From NCBI RefSeq assembly GCF_029051645.1, contig NZ_JAACFS010000013.1, forward strand, positions 112,127-176,126: DNA of 64,000 nt, read 5' to 3'. Source of the stretch: Bradyrhizobium sp. CSA112 (GTDB lineage Bacteria > Pseudomonadota > Alphaproteobacteria > Rhizobiales > Xanthobacteraceae). The notes under the pieces are model-generated. The model was not told where the DNA came from. It made no database searches and saw only the letters and a program-made list of their open reading frames with translations. The first letter of the stretch is position 1. The number at the start of each line of letters is the position of its first letter. The translations under genes were made by a program, and so were the position numbers. Below are positions 33,528 to 41,144 of this stretch, piece by piece.

Positions 33528-33743
33528 CGACAAGCTGCCCGCCTTTGACCGACGAAATGATCGCAGCAGTTCAATCGAAAGACAACCCCGTCTGTCCGCT
33601 GCACAGGCGAAAGGGGTGGAAGAGCGTCAGAGGACGTCCCGCGCCGCTTGATTGCCACGACAAAGACCGCGCGCGGCTTCGCGGATTAATCAGGCGACGT
33701 CCCGCCCAAATACCCGAGATTTGCCCGCGCGCGGCGTTACAAT

Positions 33744-34019
33744 TCAGCGGCAGACATATCGGCCGTTTACCAGCACGCGGACACAGGCTGTGCCTGCAGC
33801 GGCTGCACCTACGGCCACTCCGCCGACCACCGCGCGGCGGGTTTGTCGTCGTGCAACGCCTGCGACGCTCACGGGGGTCAACGGCCGTCCTACCCTCGCC
33901 TCCGCGCTCTCAATCGAGAGCGAAAGACCATTGTTGGGTGACCATGCTAGCGATCCGAGAGTTCCGAGCGCGAAAACCGCGGTAGCCAAAAACGCCCGCT
34001 TGATGGTGATATTCTTCAT
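33744..34019 (-). CDS. Small secreted protein with RQTRRAV motif
   Basis: A 91-residue precursor. Signal peptide at about 1-25 or 1-30 (AFLATAVFALGTLGSLAW), then VAGVARRQTRRAVVGGVAVGAAAAGTACVRVLVNGRYVCR with a Gly/Ala-rich hydrophobic stretch and two Cys. The RQTRRAV motif is shared with the protein at 37203. ATG 34019 follows GAGGAG. Its promoter region combines a FixK box (34072) with tandem ATTGTCC half-sites (34152), the same design as before the 37203 gene. Confidence 0.8.
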   Translation of the reverse strand: MKNITIKRAFLATAVFALGTLGSLAWSPNNGLSLSIESAEARVGRPLTPVSVAGVARRQTRRAVVGGVAVGAAAAGTACVRVLVNGRYVCR

Positions 34020-34071
34020 ATCGATCTCCTCTACTGAGAGGACCACCGAAAGTCATCCATGCGCCGTTTGC

Positions 34072-34085
34072 TTGATCCAAGTCAA
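34072..34085. promoter_or_regulatory. FNR/FixK box upstream of the 33744 secreted-protein gene
   Basis: TTGATCCAAGTCAA, centred 60 bp before ATG 34019; expected start near 34037. Confidence 0.8.
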
Positions 34086-34151
34086 TAAGCTTCGCTGACC
34101 AATATCACGATCACAGCGCACCACGCGCGCTTTCAGGATCAAGTGCCCCTC

Positions 34152-34173
34152 GGACAATGCCCTCAAGGACAAT
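34152..34173. promoter_or_regulatory. Tandem GGACAAT half-sites (ATTGTCC on the minus strand), 15 bp apart
   Basis: GGACAAT at 34152-34158 and again at 34167-34173, start-to-start distance 15 bp; the second overlaps a small palindrome AAGGAC-ATT-GTCCTT on the minus strand. They are the half-site of the palindromes at 16336 and 19012. They could serve the minus-strand secreted-protein gene and also the plus-strand ORF and kinase to the right. Confidence 0.55.
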
Positions 34174-34328
34174 GTCCTTTGATGCAATTGAATGTGAGCG
34201 CCGTCGATAGGATAAATCATACTCAGGGTATCGCTGCCACGCGCGAGGCGGGGGCATTAGGAAATGCAACCGGCGCACCGGTTCAGATTTTCGGAAAACT
34301 CGTCCAGACAACCGGATCGAGGCTGAAC

Positions 34329-34526
34329 ATGTATGACGACACCCATCAAAATAGCGAAGCCCGAATGACCAACGAGGCACACGAGTTCAACGAATTCAAC
34401 GGCGAGCGCCAGAACCTGCTTGTTCCGCTGTATTCCGGAGCAGCTTCCTGTCTCGACGGCGCGGCCCAGCGCGTTATGGACGATCTGCTGCGCGAATGCT
34501 TGAGGCGCAAATCGCTGACGCCCTGA
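34329..34526 (+). CDS. Possible small hypothetical protein before the second kinase
   Basis: A 65-residue, acidic, Asn/Glu-rich product (MYDDTHQNSEARMTNEAHEFNEF...VMDDLLRECLRRKSLTP). ATG 34329 has GAGG six bases upstream. No family recognised and coding evidence is modest. The rest of 34174-34673 shows nothing else I can support. Confidence 0.4.
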   Translation: MYDDTHQNSEARMTNEAHEFNEFNGERQNLLVPLYSGAASCLDGAAQRVMDDLLRECLRRKSLTP

Positions 34527-34673
34527 GTTCGGGGCGGCGCAAGCTGCATCAGGCCGCATCAGCCGCCGTCATTGCCCCATTCCATGGTGTGCCAAATCGT
34601 GCTGTTATAGGGAGCTGTCCAGCACGAGCGGACGGTGGCCAGACGCGGATCACTCGATCCGAGCGGTGGGTTT

Positions 34674-36602
34674 ATGCGAGAATTCGGCGCGCCTCTCCGC
34701 ATCTGCTTGCCAGTGTGGCCTGTCGTCACGCTCAGAGCGGCGACGGGCCGCGTCACGGAGCTGCGCAGCATCCTGCTGATTGCATGCACCAGCATCCTAA
34801 TGGCGATCACTTGCTGTTTGCCGGCGTCGGCTGCAACGCGGCATATCGTTCTGCTTTTTGACGAGCGGGTCGAATTGCCGGGCTTGTCGCTCCTGGAAGC
34901 GGAATTCGTCCACACGCTTAGGTCCAGCTCCGCCGAGCCGGTCGAGATCTATCGCGAAGCAATGGATCTGTCTCGATTTAGCTCAAACTCCTACAAGGTA
35001 CTTCTGCAAGAGTTTCTCCGTGCAAAATATGCGGACAAGAAGATCGACGTCGCGGTCGCCATCATGGTGCCGGCATTCGATTTCTTAATGACGTATGGCG
35101 ACCTGCTCTTTCCCGGGACACCAATCGTGTTCTGCGGGATGGATAGAAGACAACTCGGCAATCGCTCCCTGCCACCGAACATATACGGCGTTCTGATCAA
35201 GAGGGAGTTTGCACCGACTCTCGACTTGGTGCTTCGCCTTCATCCCGCGACGGAACGAGTAGTGGTTATTTCGGGAACCTCGGATTTCGATCAAGAGCTT
35301 CTCTCCCAGGCGAAAAACGATTTCCGTCCGTACGAGAACCGGATCTCGTTTACTTACCTTTCAGATCTATCCCTGGAACAACTTCTTCCAAAGCTCTCAC
35401 AACTGCCTTCGCGTGATATCGTTCTCATCATCACGGTGTTTCAGGACGGCAGCGGCCAGCCATTCGTTCCGCACGAGGTCGTTGAGCGTGTTTCCGGGGC
35501 GGCAAGCGTGCCGCTCTATGGCTTTCTCGATCAGTATATCGGCCGCGGGATTATCGGAGGAAGCCTCTATAGCATTGGTGAGCATGGCGCGAAGACGGCA
35601 AGGATGGCTTTGCAACTCCTGACCGGCGCGGCAACGCCAGAACACCTTTCTGAGGTTTCCAGCAATAAGACAATATTCGACTGGCGGCAGATGCAGCGTT
35701 GGGGAATCAGTGAAGCCGAACTTCCCGCAGGCAGCCAAATCTATTTCCGCGAGCTACCCGCATGGCAGAAGTATTCCTGGGAAATCGCGTTGGTCAGCGC
35801 GATCGTTCTGATACAGGCCGCGCTTATCTCGATCTTGCTCCAGGAGCATCGCCGACGCCGCACCGCCGAGGTGCAGTCGCGTCAGCGCATGGCGGAACTT
35901 GCTCATATCAATCGCTTCTCGACGGCCGGTGAGTTGACCGCATCAATTGCCCATGAGATCAACCAGCCTCTTGGATCCATTCTCACGAACGCCGAAACCG
36001 CCCAATCAATACTGGCGTCCAAGGATCCCGACATCGACGAGCTCAACAATATCGTGAGCGATATTGTGCAGGATGACCGGCGCGCCAGCGAAGTCATTCG
36101 GAGGTTGCGCAGCCTGCTGAAAAGGGCGCCCTTCGAACCGAAAAGTATCGACCTCAATGAGCTCGTGCGGGAAACAGTCGAGTTTCTTTCGGCACTGGCG
36201 ATTGGGCGCGAAGTCAAATTGAACAGCATAATCTCGCCTATTGCACTCCCTATTGTCGGCGATCGCATCCAGCTCCAACAGGTTATTCTCAACCTCGTCG
36301 TCAATGCGATCGACGCGATGGCGGACACGCCCAGTGACGACCGCGTAATCAGCATCCGGACTTCGCGCGTCGAGAATTTTGCCGAACTGGCGATATCGGA
36401 TCATGGTCCGGGCATACCCGAAGACAAGCTGAAGGAGGTCTTCGAGCCGTTCGTCACCAACAAGCCTAAAGGAATGGGCATGGGGCTATCCATTGCGCGG
36501 ACAATTGTGGAAGCCCATGATGGTCAGATATCCGCGAGCAACGAGCCCGGACGGGTGTTCCGGATCAAGTTACCGATTTCCCGCCATGCTTCAGCTGGGT
36601 AG
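34674..36602 (+). CDS. Second membrane sensor histidine kinase, paralogue of 17029-18870
   Basis: About 642 residues with the same order as the first kinase: signal/anchor, periplasmic ABC-substrate-binding-like sensor (RHIVLLFDERVELPGLSLLE; GTPIVFCGMD; GRGIIGGSLYSIGEHGAKTARMALQLL), one membrane helix (about 372-388), HisKA with H427 in ASIAHEINQPLGSILTN, and HATPase (NLVVNAIDAMA, DHGPGIP, GMGMGLS). Sensor regions differ more than the kinase cores, so the ligands may differ. No response-regulator gene is adjacent; it probably phosphorylates the FixJ-like regulator at 16381. The start ATG 34674 is the best of several. Confidence 0.92.
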   Translation: MREFGAPLRICLPVWPVVTLRAATGRVTELRSILLIACTSILMAITCCLPASAATRHIVLLFDERVELPGLSLLEAEFVHTLRSSSAEPVEIYREAMDLSRFSSNSYKVLLQEFLRAKYADKKIDVAVAIMVPAFDFLMTYGDLLFPGTPIVFCGMDRRQLGNRSLPPNIYGVLIKREFAPTLDLVLRLHPATERVVVISGTSDFDQELLSQAKNDFRPYENRISFTYLSDLSLEQLLPKLSQLPSRDIVLIITVFQDGSGQPFVPHEVVERVSGAASVPLYGFLDQYIGRGIIGGSLYSIGEHGAKTARMALQLLTGAATPEHLSEVSSNKTIFDWRQMQRWGISEAELPAGSQIYFRELPAWQKYSWEIALVSAIVLIQAALISILLQEHRRRRTAEVQSRQRMAELAHINRFSTAGELTASIAHEINQPLGSILTNAETAQSILASKDPDIDELNNIVSDIVQDDRRASEVIRRLRSLLKRAPFEPKSIDLNELVRETVEFLSALAIGREVKLNSIISPIALPIVGDRIQLQQVILNLVVNAIDAMADTPSDDRVISIRTSRVENFAELAISDHGPGIPEDKLKEVFEPFVTNKPKGMGMGLSIARTIVEAHDGQISASNEPGRVFRIKLPISRHASAG

Positions 36603-36869
36603 GCGTGCGATATCAGTCGCGGGAATGGTCGGGTCCCTGATCGCGCGATCCCCGACTACGCCAGGATTAAGAGAACCGAGCCGACTTCTCCCGTCAACTC
36701 GCCGTGATGCCGGAATCGATTTTTCTTCGGCAGCGCCGCCGCTTCTCTCTTTCGACAGCCGGGACCAGCTCTCCGCCTCGGCAATCCAATAAATTCGGTT
36801 TGCTGGTTCACGCTTGGCGAGCTGTCTGCACAGCGTAGCGCGCAATTCAAACTCCAACTGATCAATCAT
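36591..36869 (-). CDS. Small hypothetical protein convergent with the second kinase
   Basis: A 92-residue soluble product. The first 40 residues (IDQLEFELRATLCRQLAKRE, then PANRIYWIAEAESWSRLSKER) look like a small conserved protein I associate with Bradyrhizobium; the C-terminal half looks non-conserved and overlaps the 3' end of the kinase gene by 12 bp. ATG 36869 follows AGGGGG. The ATTGTCC tandem sites at 36934 are 65 bp upstream. Confidence 0.6.
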   Translation of the reverse strand: MIDQLEFELRATLCRQLAKREPANRIYWIAEAESWSRLSKERSGGAAEEKSIPASRRVDGRSRLGSLNPGVVGDRAIRDPTIPATDIARLPS

Positions 36870-36933
36870 CGGCGCCCCCTGCCTGAGGGAACAATTATTG
36901 CCACGTGCTTACGACAAACGCCCTGCCCGCACT

Positions 36934-36966
36934 ATTGTCCCAATGGTCATTGTCCCCACGGGCAAT
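36934..36966. promoter_or_regulatory. Two 15-bp-phased ATTGTCC operator sites
   Basis: ATTGTCC at 36934-36940 and at 36949-36955. The second continues as N4-GGGCAAT, one mismatch from the full palindrome; the first continues as N4-GGTCATT, two mismatches. They lie between the divergent genes 36869 (minus) and 37095/37203 (plus), 50 bp before a FixK box. Confidence 0.6.
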
Positions 36967-37015
36967 TGACGCTGATTGAGCGGCAAACCGGAAGTTATCC
37001 TCCGCTCCAATTCCC

Positions 37016-37029
37016 TTGATCTGAGTCAA
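37016..37029. promoter_or_regulatory. FNR/FixK box upstream of the 37203 secreted-protein gene
   Basis: TTGATCTGAGTCAA. Expected start near 37064, which leaves a 31-nt leader to a 31-codon ORF at 37095 and about 140 nt to the 37203 gene. Confidence 0.78.
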
Positions 37030-37094
37030 GACCAGGCACTCCAAAACGCGAGGACATGCATCGCTACCGTGATCCATGCACATCAGAGAAGACC

Positions 37095-37190
37095 ATGAAA
37101 CAGGGTGTGAAAAACATTACTCTCGCCGCTTCCGATCGGGGCGGCTCAAAGCCGCCTCGGTTTGTTCGTTGCGATGGAATGGACAGCTAA
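37095..37190 (+). CDS. Possible 31-residue upstream ORF
   Basis: ATG 37095 with AGAGAAG before it opens a frame of 31 codons (MKQGVKNITLAASDRGG...) ending 12 bp before the secreted-protein gene. It could be a small protein or a leader ORF that couples translation to the next gene. Too short to judge coding from composition. Confidence 0.3.
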   Translation: MKQGVKNITLAASDRGGSKPPRFVRCDGMDS

Positions 37191-37202
37191 GGGAGAACAA
37201 CA

Positions 37203-37442
37203 ATGCTTAGATTGATTGCTGTGGCTGGCTTCGCCTTGTTCGTTGCAACATCGGCGCAAGCCATGACACCAGCGCCGCCTCCCCAGGTGGACGAAATGGT
37301 GACGCGAGTTGCCGTCGGCTGTGGACCAGGCAGAACGAGAGTCAACGGCGTATGCGTGGCACGGACTACCGTCCGCCAGACCCGCCGCGCTGTCCGCAGG
37401 TGTGTGCGATGGCAGGCTGGCGTCTGCGCCCTGTACGAGTGA
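37203..37442 (+). CDS. Small secreted protein with RQTRRAV motif
   Basis: A 79-residue precursor: signal peptide (LIAVAGFALFVATSAQA), PPPQVDEMVTRVAVGCGPGRTRVNGVCVA with a Cys pair, then RQTRRAVRRCVRWQAGVCALYE with another Cys pair. Four cysteines suggest two disulfides in the periplasm. Shares RQTRRAV with the 33744 protein. ATG 37203 follows GGGAG. Function unknown. Confidence 0.78.
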   Translation: MLRLIAVAGFALFVATSAQAMTPAPPPQVDEMVTRVAVGCGPGRTRVNGVCVARTTVRQTRRAVRRCVRWQAGVCALYE

Positions 37443-37499
37443 ACCTACCGTGAAGCGGATGTACGAGCGCTGAGCCGGCAGAATCAGCCGGCCAGTGAG

Positions 37500-38648
37500 C
37501 TAGGATCCACGCACGCCAACGTGCATCGTCGGGGTCGATGCATGTTTGTTTTCGCCTTGTGTCCGGGGCGGCAGCAGGTAAAGCGTCATGGCAAAGATCA
37601 GGTACACCATCAGTACGAGCACGCCGACAAACCATGCCGAGCGGCCACTGTTGGTCACCAGCGATGCGGTCATGGTCGCGATAAGCATCATGACCACCGC
37701 GCCCGGCCAGAATTGCAGGCTCATCGGCTCCGGCCCGATGACGTAGCTGAGCAGCACCAGGACAGGCGCGACAAAGAGCGCGATCTGGGATGCACTCCCG
37801 AGCGCAATCCCCACGCTCAGGTCCAGCCGGTTCTTGCGTGCGCCGGAAAAGGCCGAGGCCATTTCTGCGGCTCCCCCTACCAGCGCAACGACAATGAAGC
37901 CGACAAAGGCCGGCGTCATCCCAAAAGCCACCGCGGCCTCTTGCACCGACTCGACGAAAACCTCGCTGACCAGTGCGACCAGTATGGTGACGCCGGCCAG
38001 CGTGGCTAGAGCCAGCCCCATGGGCCACGGTGCTTCGCCAGCCTCCGCGTGCCCAGCCCCGCCAAACAATTCGCGATGGGTTTTGAGCGAGAACAGCAGG
38101 CCCAGGCCGTAGGCCGCGATGAGCAACACGGACAGGCCAACGCTCAACTTCGCCGTGAACGCCAATCCGGCCGCAGAATCGGCTTCGGAGACCGCTGAGG
38201 GAATCAGGATCCCTATCGTCGCCAGGAAAAGCAGGCTCGCCTGCAGCCGGGCGCTGCCCCGGTCATATTCCTGCACATGATGCCTTAGTCCGCCCAGCAG
38301 AAATGACATGCCAAGCATGAACAACGTGTTGGTCACGATCGCACCGGCGATCGATGCCTTCACAAGCGTATATTGCCCGGCGTGCAGCGCGGTTAACGCG
38401 ATGACGAGCTCTGTCAGGTTTCCGAGCGTCGCATTGAGCAGGCCTCCAACGGTGTCGCCCGTCTTGGCCGCCACAGATTCCGTGGCGTGGCTTAGCAGCC
38501 CGGCGAGCGGCACGATGGCCAGGACCGACAGCACGAAGAGCAGCGTGTGCGCGTCCGGCTTGATGTTTTGCGCGACGAACAGCGCCGGCACGAACGCCAG
38601 CAGCCATAGCAGAGGATTGTGCCGGATTTCCTTCAGCAATGGATTCAT
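37500..38648 (-). CDS. Calcium/proton exchanger (CaCA/Cax family)
   Basis: A 382-residue membrane protein with two homologous halves of about five helices. The alpha-repeat motifs are GNLTELVIALTAL (about 76-88) and GGAAEMASAFSGARKNRLDLSVGIALGSASQIALF. It exports Ca2+ (or Na+/K+ in ChaA-like members) in exchange for protons. ATG 38648 follows GGAAGG with a 5-base spacer. Convergent with the 37203 gene. No FixK box found in the 218 bp upstream. Confidence 0.93.
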   Translation of the reverse strand: MNPLLKEIRHNPLLWLLAFVPALFVAQNIKPDAHTLLFVLSVLAIVPLAGLLSHATESVAAKTGDTVGGLLNATLGNLTELVIALTALHAGQYTLVKASIAGAIVTNTLFMLGMSFLLGGLRHHVQEYDRGSARLQASLLFLATIGILIPSAVSEADSAAGLAFTAKLSVGLSVLLIAAYGLGLLFSLKTHRELFGGAGHAEAGEAPWPMGLALATLAGVTILVALVSEVFVESVQEAAVAFGMTPAFVGFIVVALVGGAAEMASAFSGARKNRLDLSVGIALGSASQIALFVAPVLVLLSYVIGPEPMSLQFWPGAVVMMLIATMTASLVTNSGRSAWFVGVLVLMVYLIFAMTLYLLPPRTQGENKHASTPTMHVGVRGS

Positions 38649-38872
38649 GAGCACCTTCCGACGCGATAAATGGCGCTGCCCTCATAAGTGCTTGCCGTCA
38701 CAAAGCCGGGTACGCGCATCGCTCGGGGCTGCCGGCCGGTTCAGACCGGGGTCAAACAGAAGCCGAGCCGGCAGCCGTCATGCAGTCGTCAACGCGTGGT
38801 GCGGGCGGCCGATCAAGTGCCCGCGACCGGCAGGCATCAGACCCCTACCGCCGAGCGCACCCGAATTCCCGC

Positions 38873-39271
38873 TCAATACGGATACTGACGCGGGCAGACC
38901 CAGGCGCCGTATTCGTTCTGGTAACAGCCGCTATTGTATCCGCCATAATAGCCGTAGGCTCCTGCTGCCACGGCGCCGGCCGCCGCACCATAGGCGGCTC
39001 CGCGATAGACGCCTCTGCGGACCGCCGTGCGCGCTATCGGGCGACCGGGTATCGGACGATATCCATAGCCGCGTCCCGCAACCCCATATCCCCGGCCGGC
39101 AACGCCGACACGACCAGCATGAACCGCGCCGCCACGGAAATGAGCGCCGCCACCGTGAAAGCCTCCACCACGATAGCCGCCGCCACCCCGACGCGCGAAT
39201 GCGTCATCCGGGATGAAGCTGGCGCCGACTACAACGACTGCTGCCAGAGCAGCGAGAGCATGACGAAACAT
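38873..39271 (-). CDS. Glycine/tyrosine-rich secreted protein
   Basis: A 132-residue precursor with signal peptide (ALAALAAVVVVGASFIPDDAFA), a Gly/Arg/His-rich repeat region (RRGGGGYRGGGFHGGGAHFRGG), a glycine-zipper-like hydrophobic segment (GAAYGAAAGAVAAGAYGYYGG) and a C-terminal pair of cysteines. Likely a surface or outer-membrane-associated protein. ATG 39271 has GGAGG upstream. FixK box 102 bp upstream. Confidence 0.8.
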   Translation of the reverse strand: MFRHALAALAAVVVVGASFIPDDAFARRGGGGYRGGGFHGGGAHFRGGAVHAGRVGVAGRGYGVAGRGYGYRPIPGRPIARTAVRRGVYRGAAYGAAAGAVAAGAYGYYGGYNSGCYQNEYGAWVCPRQYPY

Positions 39272-39372
39272 GGCTGTTCCTCCTGTAGATGGGGGTGTCG
39301 TGCATTTGAACTTCAACGATTCCCCAGCCGCCGATCAGTACCCGACGACAGCCTTCGGCGCTGACTGGGGGT

Positions 39373-39386
39373 TTGACCTAGATCAA
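39373..39386. promoter_or_regulatory. FNR/FixK box upstream of the Gly/Tyr-rich protein gene, last of the series
   Basis: TTGACCTAGATCAA, identical to the box at 23748. Expected start near 39338 with a 67-nt leader. Confidence 0.78.
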
Positions 39387-39416
39387 CGGTCTGGCCCCCC
39401 ACTTTCGATCGCTAGA

Positions 39417-39600
39417 TTAGTTTTTCGGCGTATCCGAAAACGCGCTCTCGATCACGTCGCCGATCGGCTGCCAGGTGCGCCCATCGAACCGAATCAACCG
39501 CATTTGCTTGATCGGCTGGAAATTCTCCGGATCGGTGTCGATCTTGATCCCGGGCAGCAGAATAGAGGCCTCGTAATTCCTGAGTTGCCATTGACGAACA
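39417..39600 (-). pseudogene. 3' remnant of a branched-chain amino-acid ABC transporter substrate-binding protein
   Basis: The minus strand reads QWQLRNYEASILLPGIK, IDTDPENFQPIKQMRLIRF, DGRTWQPIGDVIESAFS and DTPKN, then stop at 39417. This is the usual C-terminus of Leu/Ile/Val-type periplasmic binding proteins. The frame has no start and homology ends near 39600, so only about 60 codons remain. Confidence 0.7.
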
Positions 39601-40052
39601 AATCACGCGGCATCCGGGGTGCGGCATGGCGCAATCGCGCCGTGCGATGGTCGAGTGCATTTCGGATGGGGCAAGCAGCATGGCACCATGCGCAAGACCA
39701 AACATCGCGGCATCGCTCGCGTCGCCACCGACTCCTGCTCAATCTGATCGCCTATCACCTGATCCGCATTCTTGCCGCCGCCGTGCGTCAGGGTGCACCA
39801 ACACCAGGCTAGTCTAAACCGCTCGCGCCCAGGCACGGTTCCGTCGAGGAGATTGCGTGAATGGAGCTTGACGCTGGCTGCTTGGTTCAGAGTTCGAGGA
39901 GATAGCCCGCTTTGTCGAAAGCAGATGCCCGTCTATCACACTCGATGGACCTGTTCATGCGCGCCAGCAACTGAATCGACTCAATCTCCCGCCCTGCACT
40001 CTGCGCCCGCCCCGGTCGTTAGACCGAGACGGTAAGCGAAGTATAACAAAAG
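39601..40052. other. Stretch without a supportable gene
   Basis: Between the substrate-binding protein remnant and the tRNA fragment I find only short frames without ribosome-binding sites or family signs. It looks like decayed DNA. Confidence 0.5.
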
Positions 40053-40100
40053 TGGTTGCGGGGATAGGATTTGAACCTATGACCTTCAGGTCATGAGCCT
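40053..40100 (-). tRNA. 3' fragment of an initiator tRNA-fMet gene (att-site-like remnant)
   Basis: The minus strand reads AGGCTCATGACCTGAAGGTC, then the T-arm with GGTTCAAATCC and the acceptor end CCCCGCAACCA. This matches the anticodon arm (CAT), variable loop, T-arm and 3' acceptor with CCA of alphaproteobacterial tRNA-fMet. The 5' half (acceptor strand and D-arm) is absent; the sequence beyond 40100 does not pair. It is therefore not a functional tRNA. Such 3' fragments are classic footprints of integrases that use tRNA genes. Confidence 0.8.
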
Positions 40101-40444
40101 CGAAGAGCAGGCGTACACTCGGGCCAAGGGTTGATCTGCTATGGGCCTACCACTCATGCTGTGTGACCTCACAACGGGCGCTCACAAGGAATTGACGAGA
40201 GTAGCTCCTGATGTTGCAAGTTCAGCAAGAAGCGGATTCGAACCGAAATTGTGAAACATTGGCTTGGTATACCTAATGGTACTCCCGGTTTTTGAGGACC
40301 ATAAACTTTAGGCTTATCAACTGCTTGGTGGTCTACTTGGACGCCGGCCAGGCACCATTTGCCTTCGCTGCTTCGCCTTGCCTTCCCGCCCCTCTGTCCG
40401 GAGACGAGCCGCGGCGTGCGCATCGAATTTGCTATCATCCCGTC
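40101..40444. other. Stretch without a supportable gene beside the tRNA fragment
   Basis: AT-richer than its neighbours and without convincing ORFs. A second T-arm-like string (GGTTCGAATCC on the minus strand near 40230) is present but has no tRNA around it. Probably the remains of a mobile element. Confidence 0.4.
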
Positions 40445-40537
40445 ATGACCAAAGAGCAGGTTAAAGAACTTCTCGATCGCGTGCTGACTTGGCCGCAGGC
40501 GGACCAGGAGAAAGTCGCTCGCGCGCGCCGCTCTTGA
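40445..40537 (+). pseudogene. Truncated antitoxin-like small gene
   Basis: Begins MTKEQVKELLDRVLTWPQADQEKVAR, similar to the N-terminus of small addiction-module (antitoxin-type) proteins, then stops after 30 codons; a shift of frame gives LARAALEAI, suggesting a frameshift. No toxin gene follows. Confidence 0.4.
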
Positions 40538-40689
40538 AGCGATTTTTTTCATACATTGCGAAAGACAAGCGCATCGGCCCAGCTCGTCGCGCGGTCGAAC
40601 AGGCAACGGCGCTGATCGCCGAGCAACCACGCAACCACCGAGAGCGACATTCGGCTCGAGTCGCGATCTGACCATGATAGCCCTTCCAC

Positions 40690-41073
40690 TTAGCTGACGC
40701 GTGGCAGGGAGGCACCCACTGCGTGGTCGATGACGTACCGCCAGGTGCCATCGGACTGGCGGCGGACCAACTCGGCGGAGCTGCCGGACGCCACGATGGA
40801 GCCGTCCTGGGTGCGCAGTTCCCAATCCGCGCGCAGCAGAGCGACGTCACTGTGCTGGACGCAAAAGTTGTTGCGCGACGTCAGTGTGCCGGGCGCTTGC
40901 AGCAGACGCTGCAAATCACCAGCGATCGCGTCGAGCCCTATCAGACTTCGCTCGCTTCCATCCACACGCAGGACGGCATCCATCTCGTACAGCGCGAGCA
41001 GATTATCTATGTTACGGCTGTTGAAGGCTTGAGCGAATGCCTCGTTCATCTGGGCTGGCTCAGTCACGGTCAT
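40690..41073 (-). CDS. NTF2-like/SnoaL family protein
   Basis: A 127-residue protein of the nuclear-transport-factor-2-like fold: an N-terminal helix pair (MNEAFAQAFNSRNIDNLLALYEMDAVLRV) and strands ending in DGTWRYVIDHA. Members are enzymes or ligand-binding proteins; no specific role can be given. Divergent from an HxlR regulator 71 bp away, which may control it. Confidence 0.85.
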   Translation of the reverse strand: MTVTEPAQMNEAFAQAFNSRNIDNLLALYEMDAVLRVDGSERSLIGLDAIAGDLQRLLQAPGTLTSRNNFCVQHSDVALLRADWELRTQDGSIVASGSSAELVRRQSDGTWRYVIDHAVGASLPRVS

Positions 41074-41144
41074 GTCTCATCTCCTCGTTGTTGGAGAAGA
41101 GAAGCACACACCTTCAGTGCTAACCAAACGGGAAGGAAGCCGCA

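Noticed and set aside
40053..40130. Complete tRNA gene
   Set aside because: Only the anticodon-to-CCA part matches; the D-arm and 5' acceptor strand are absent, so no cloverleaf forms.
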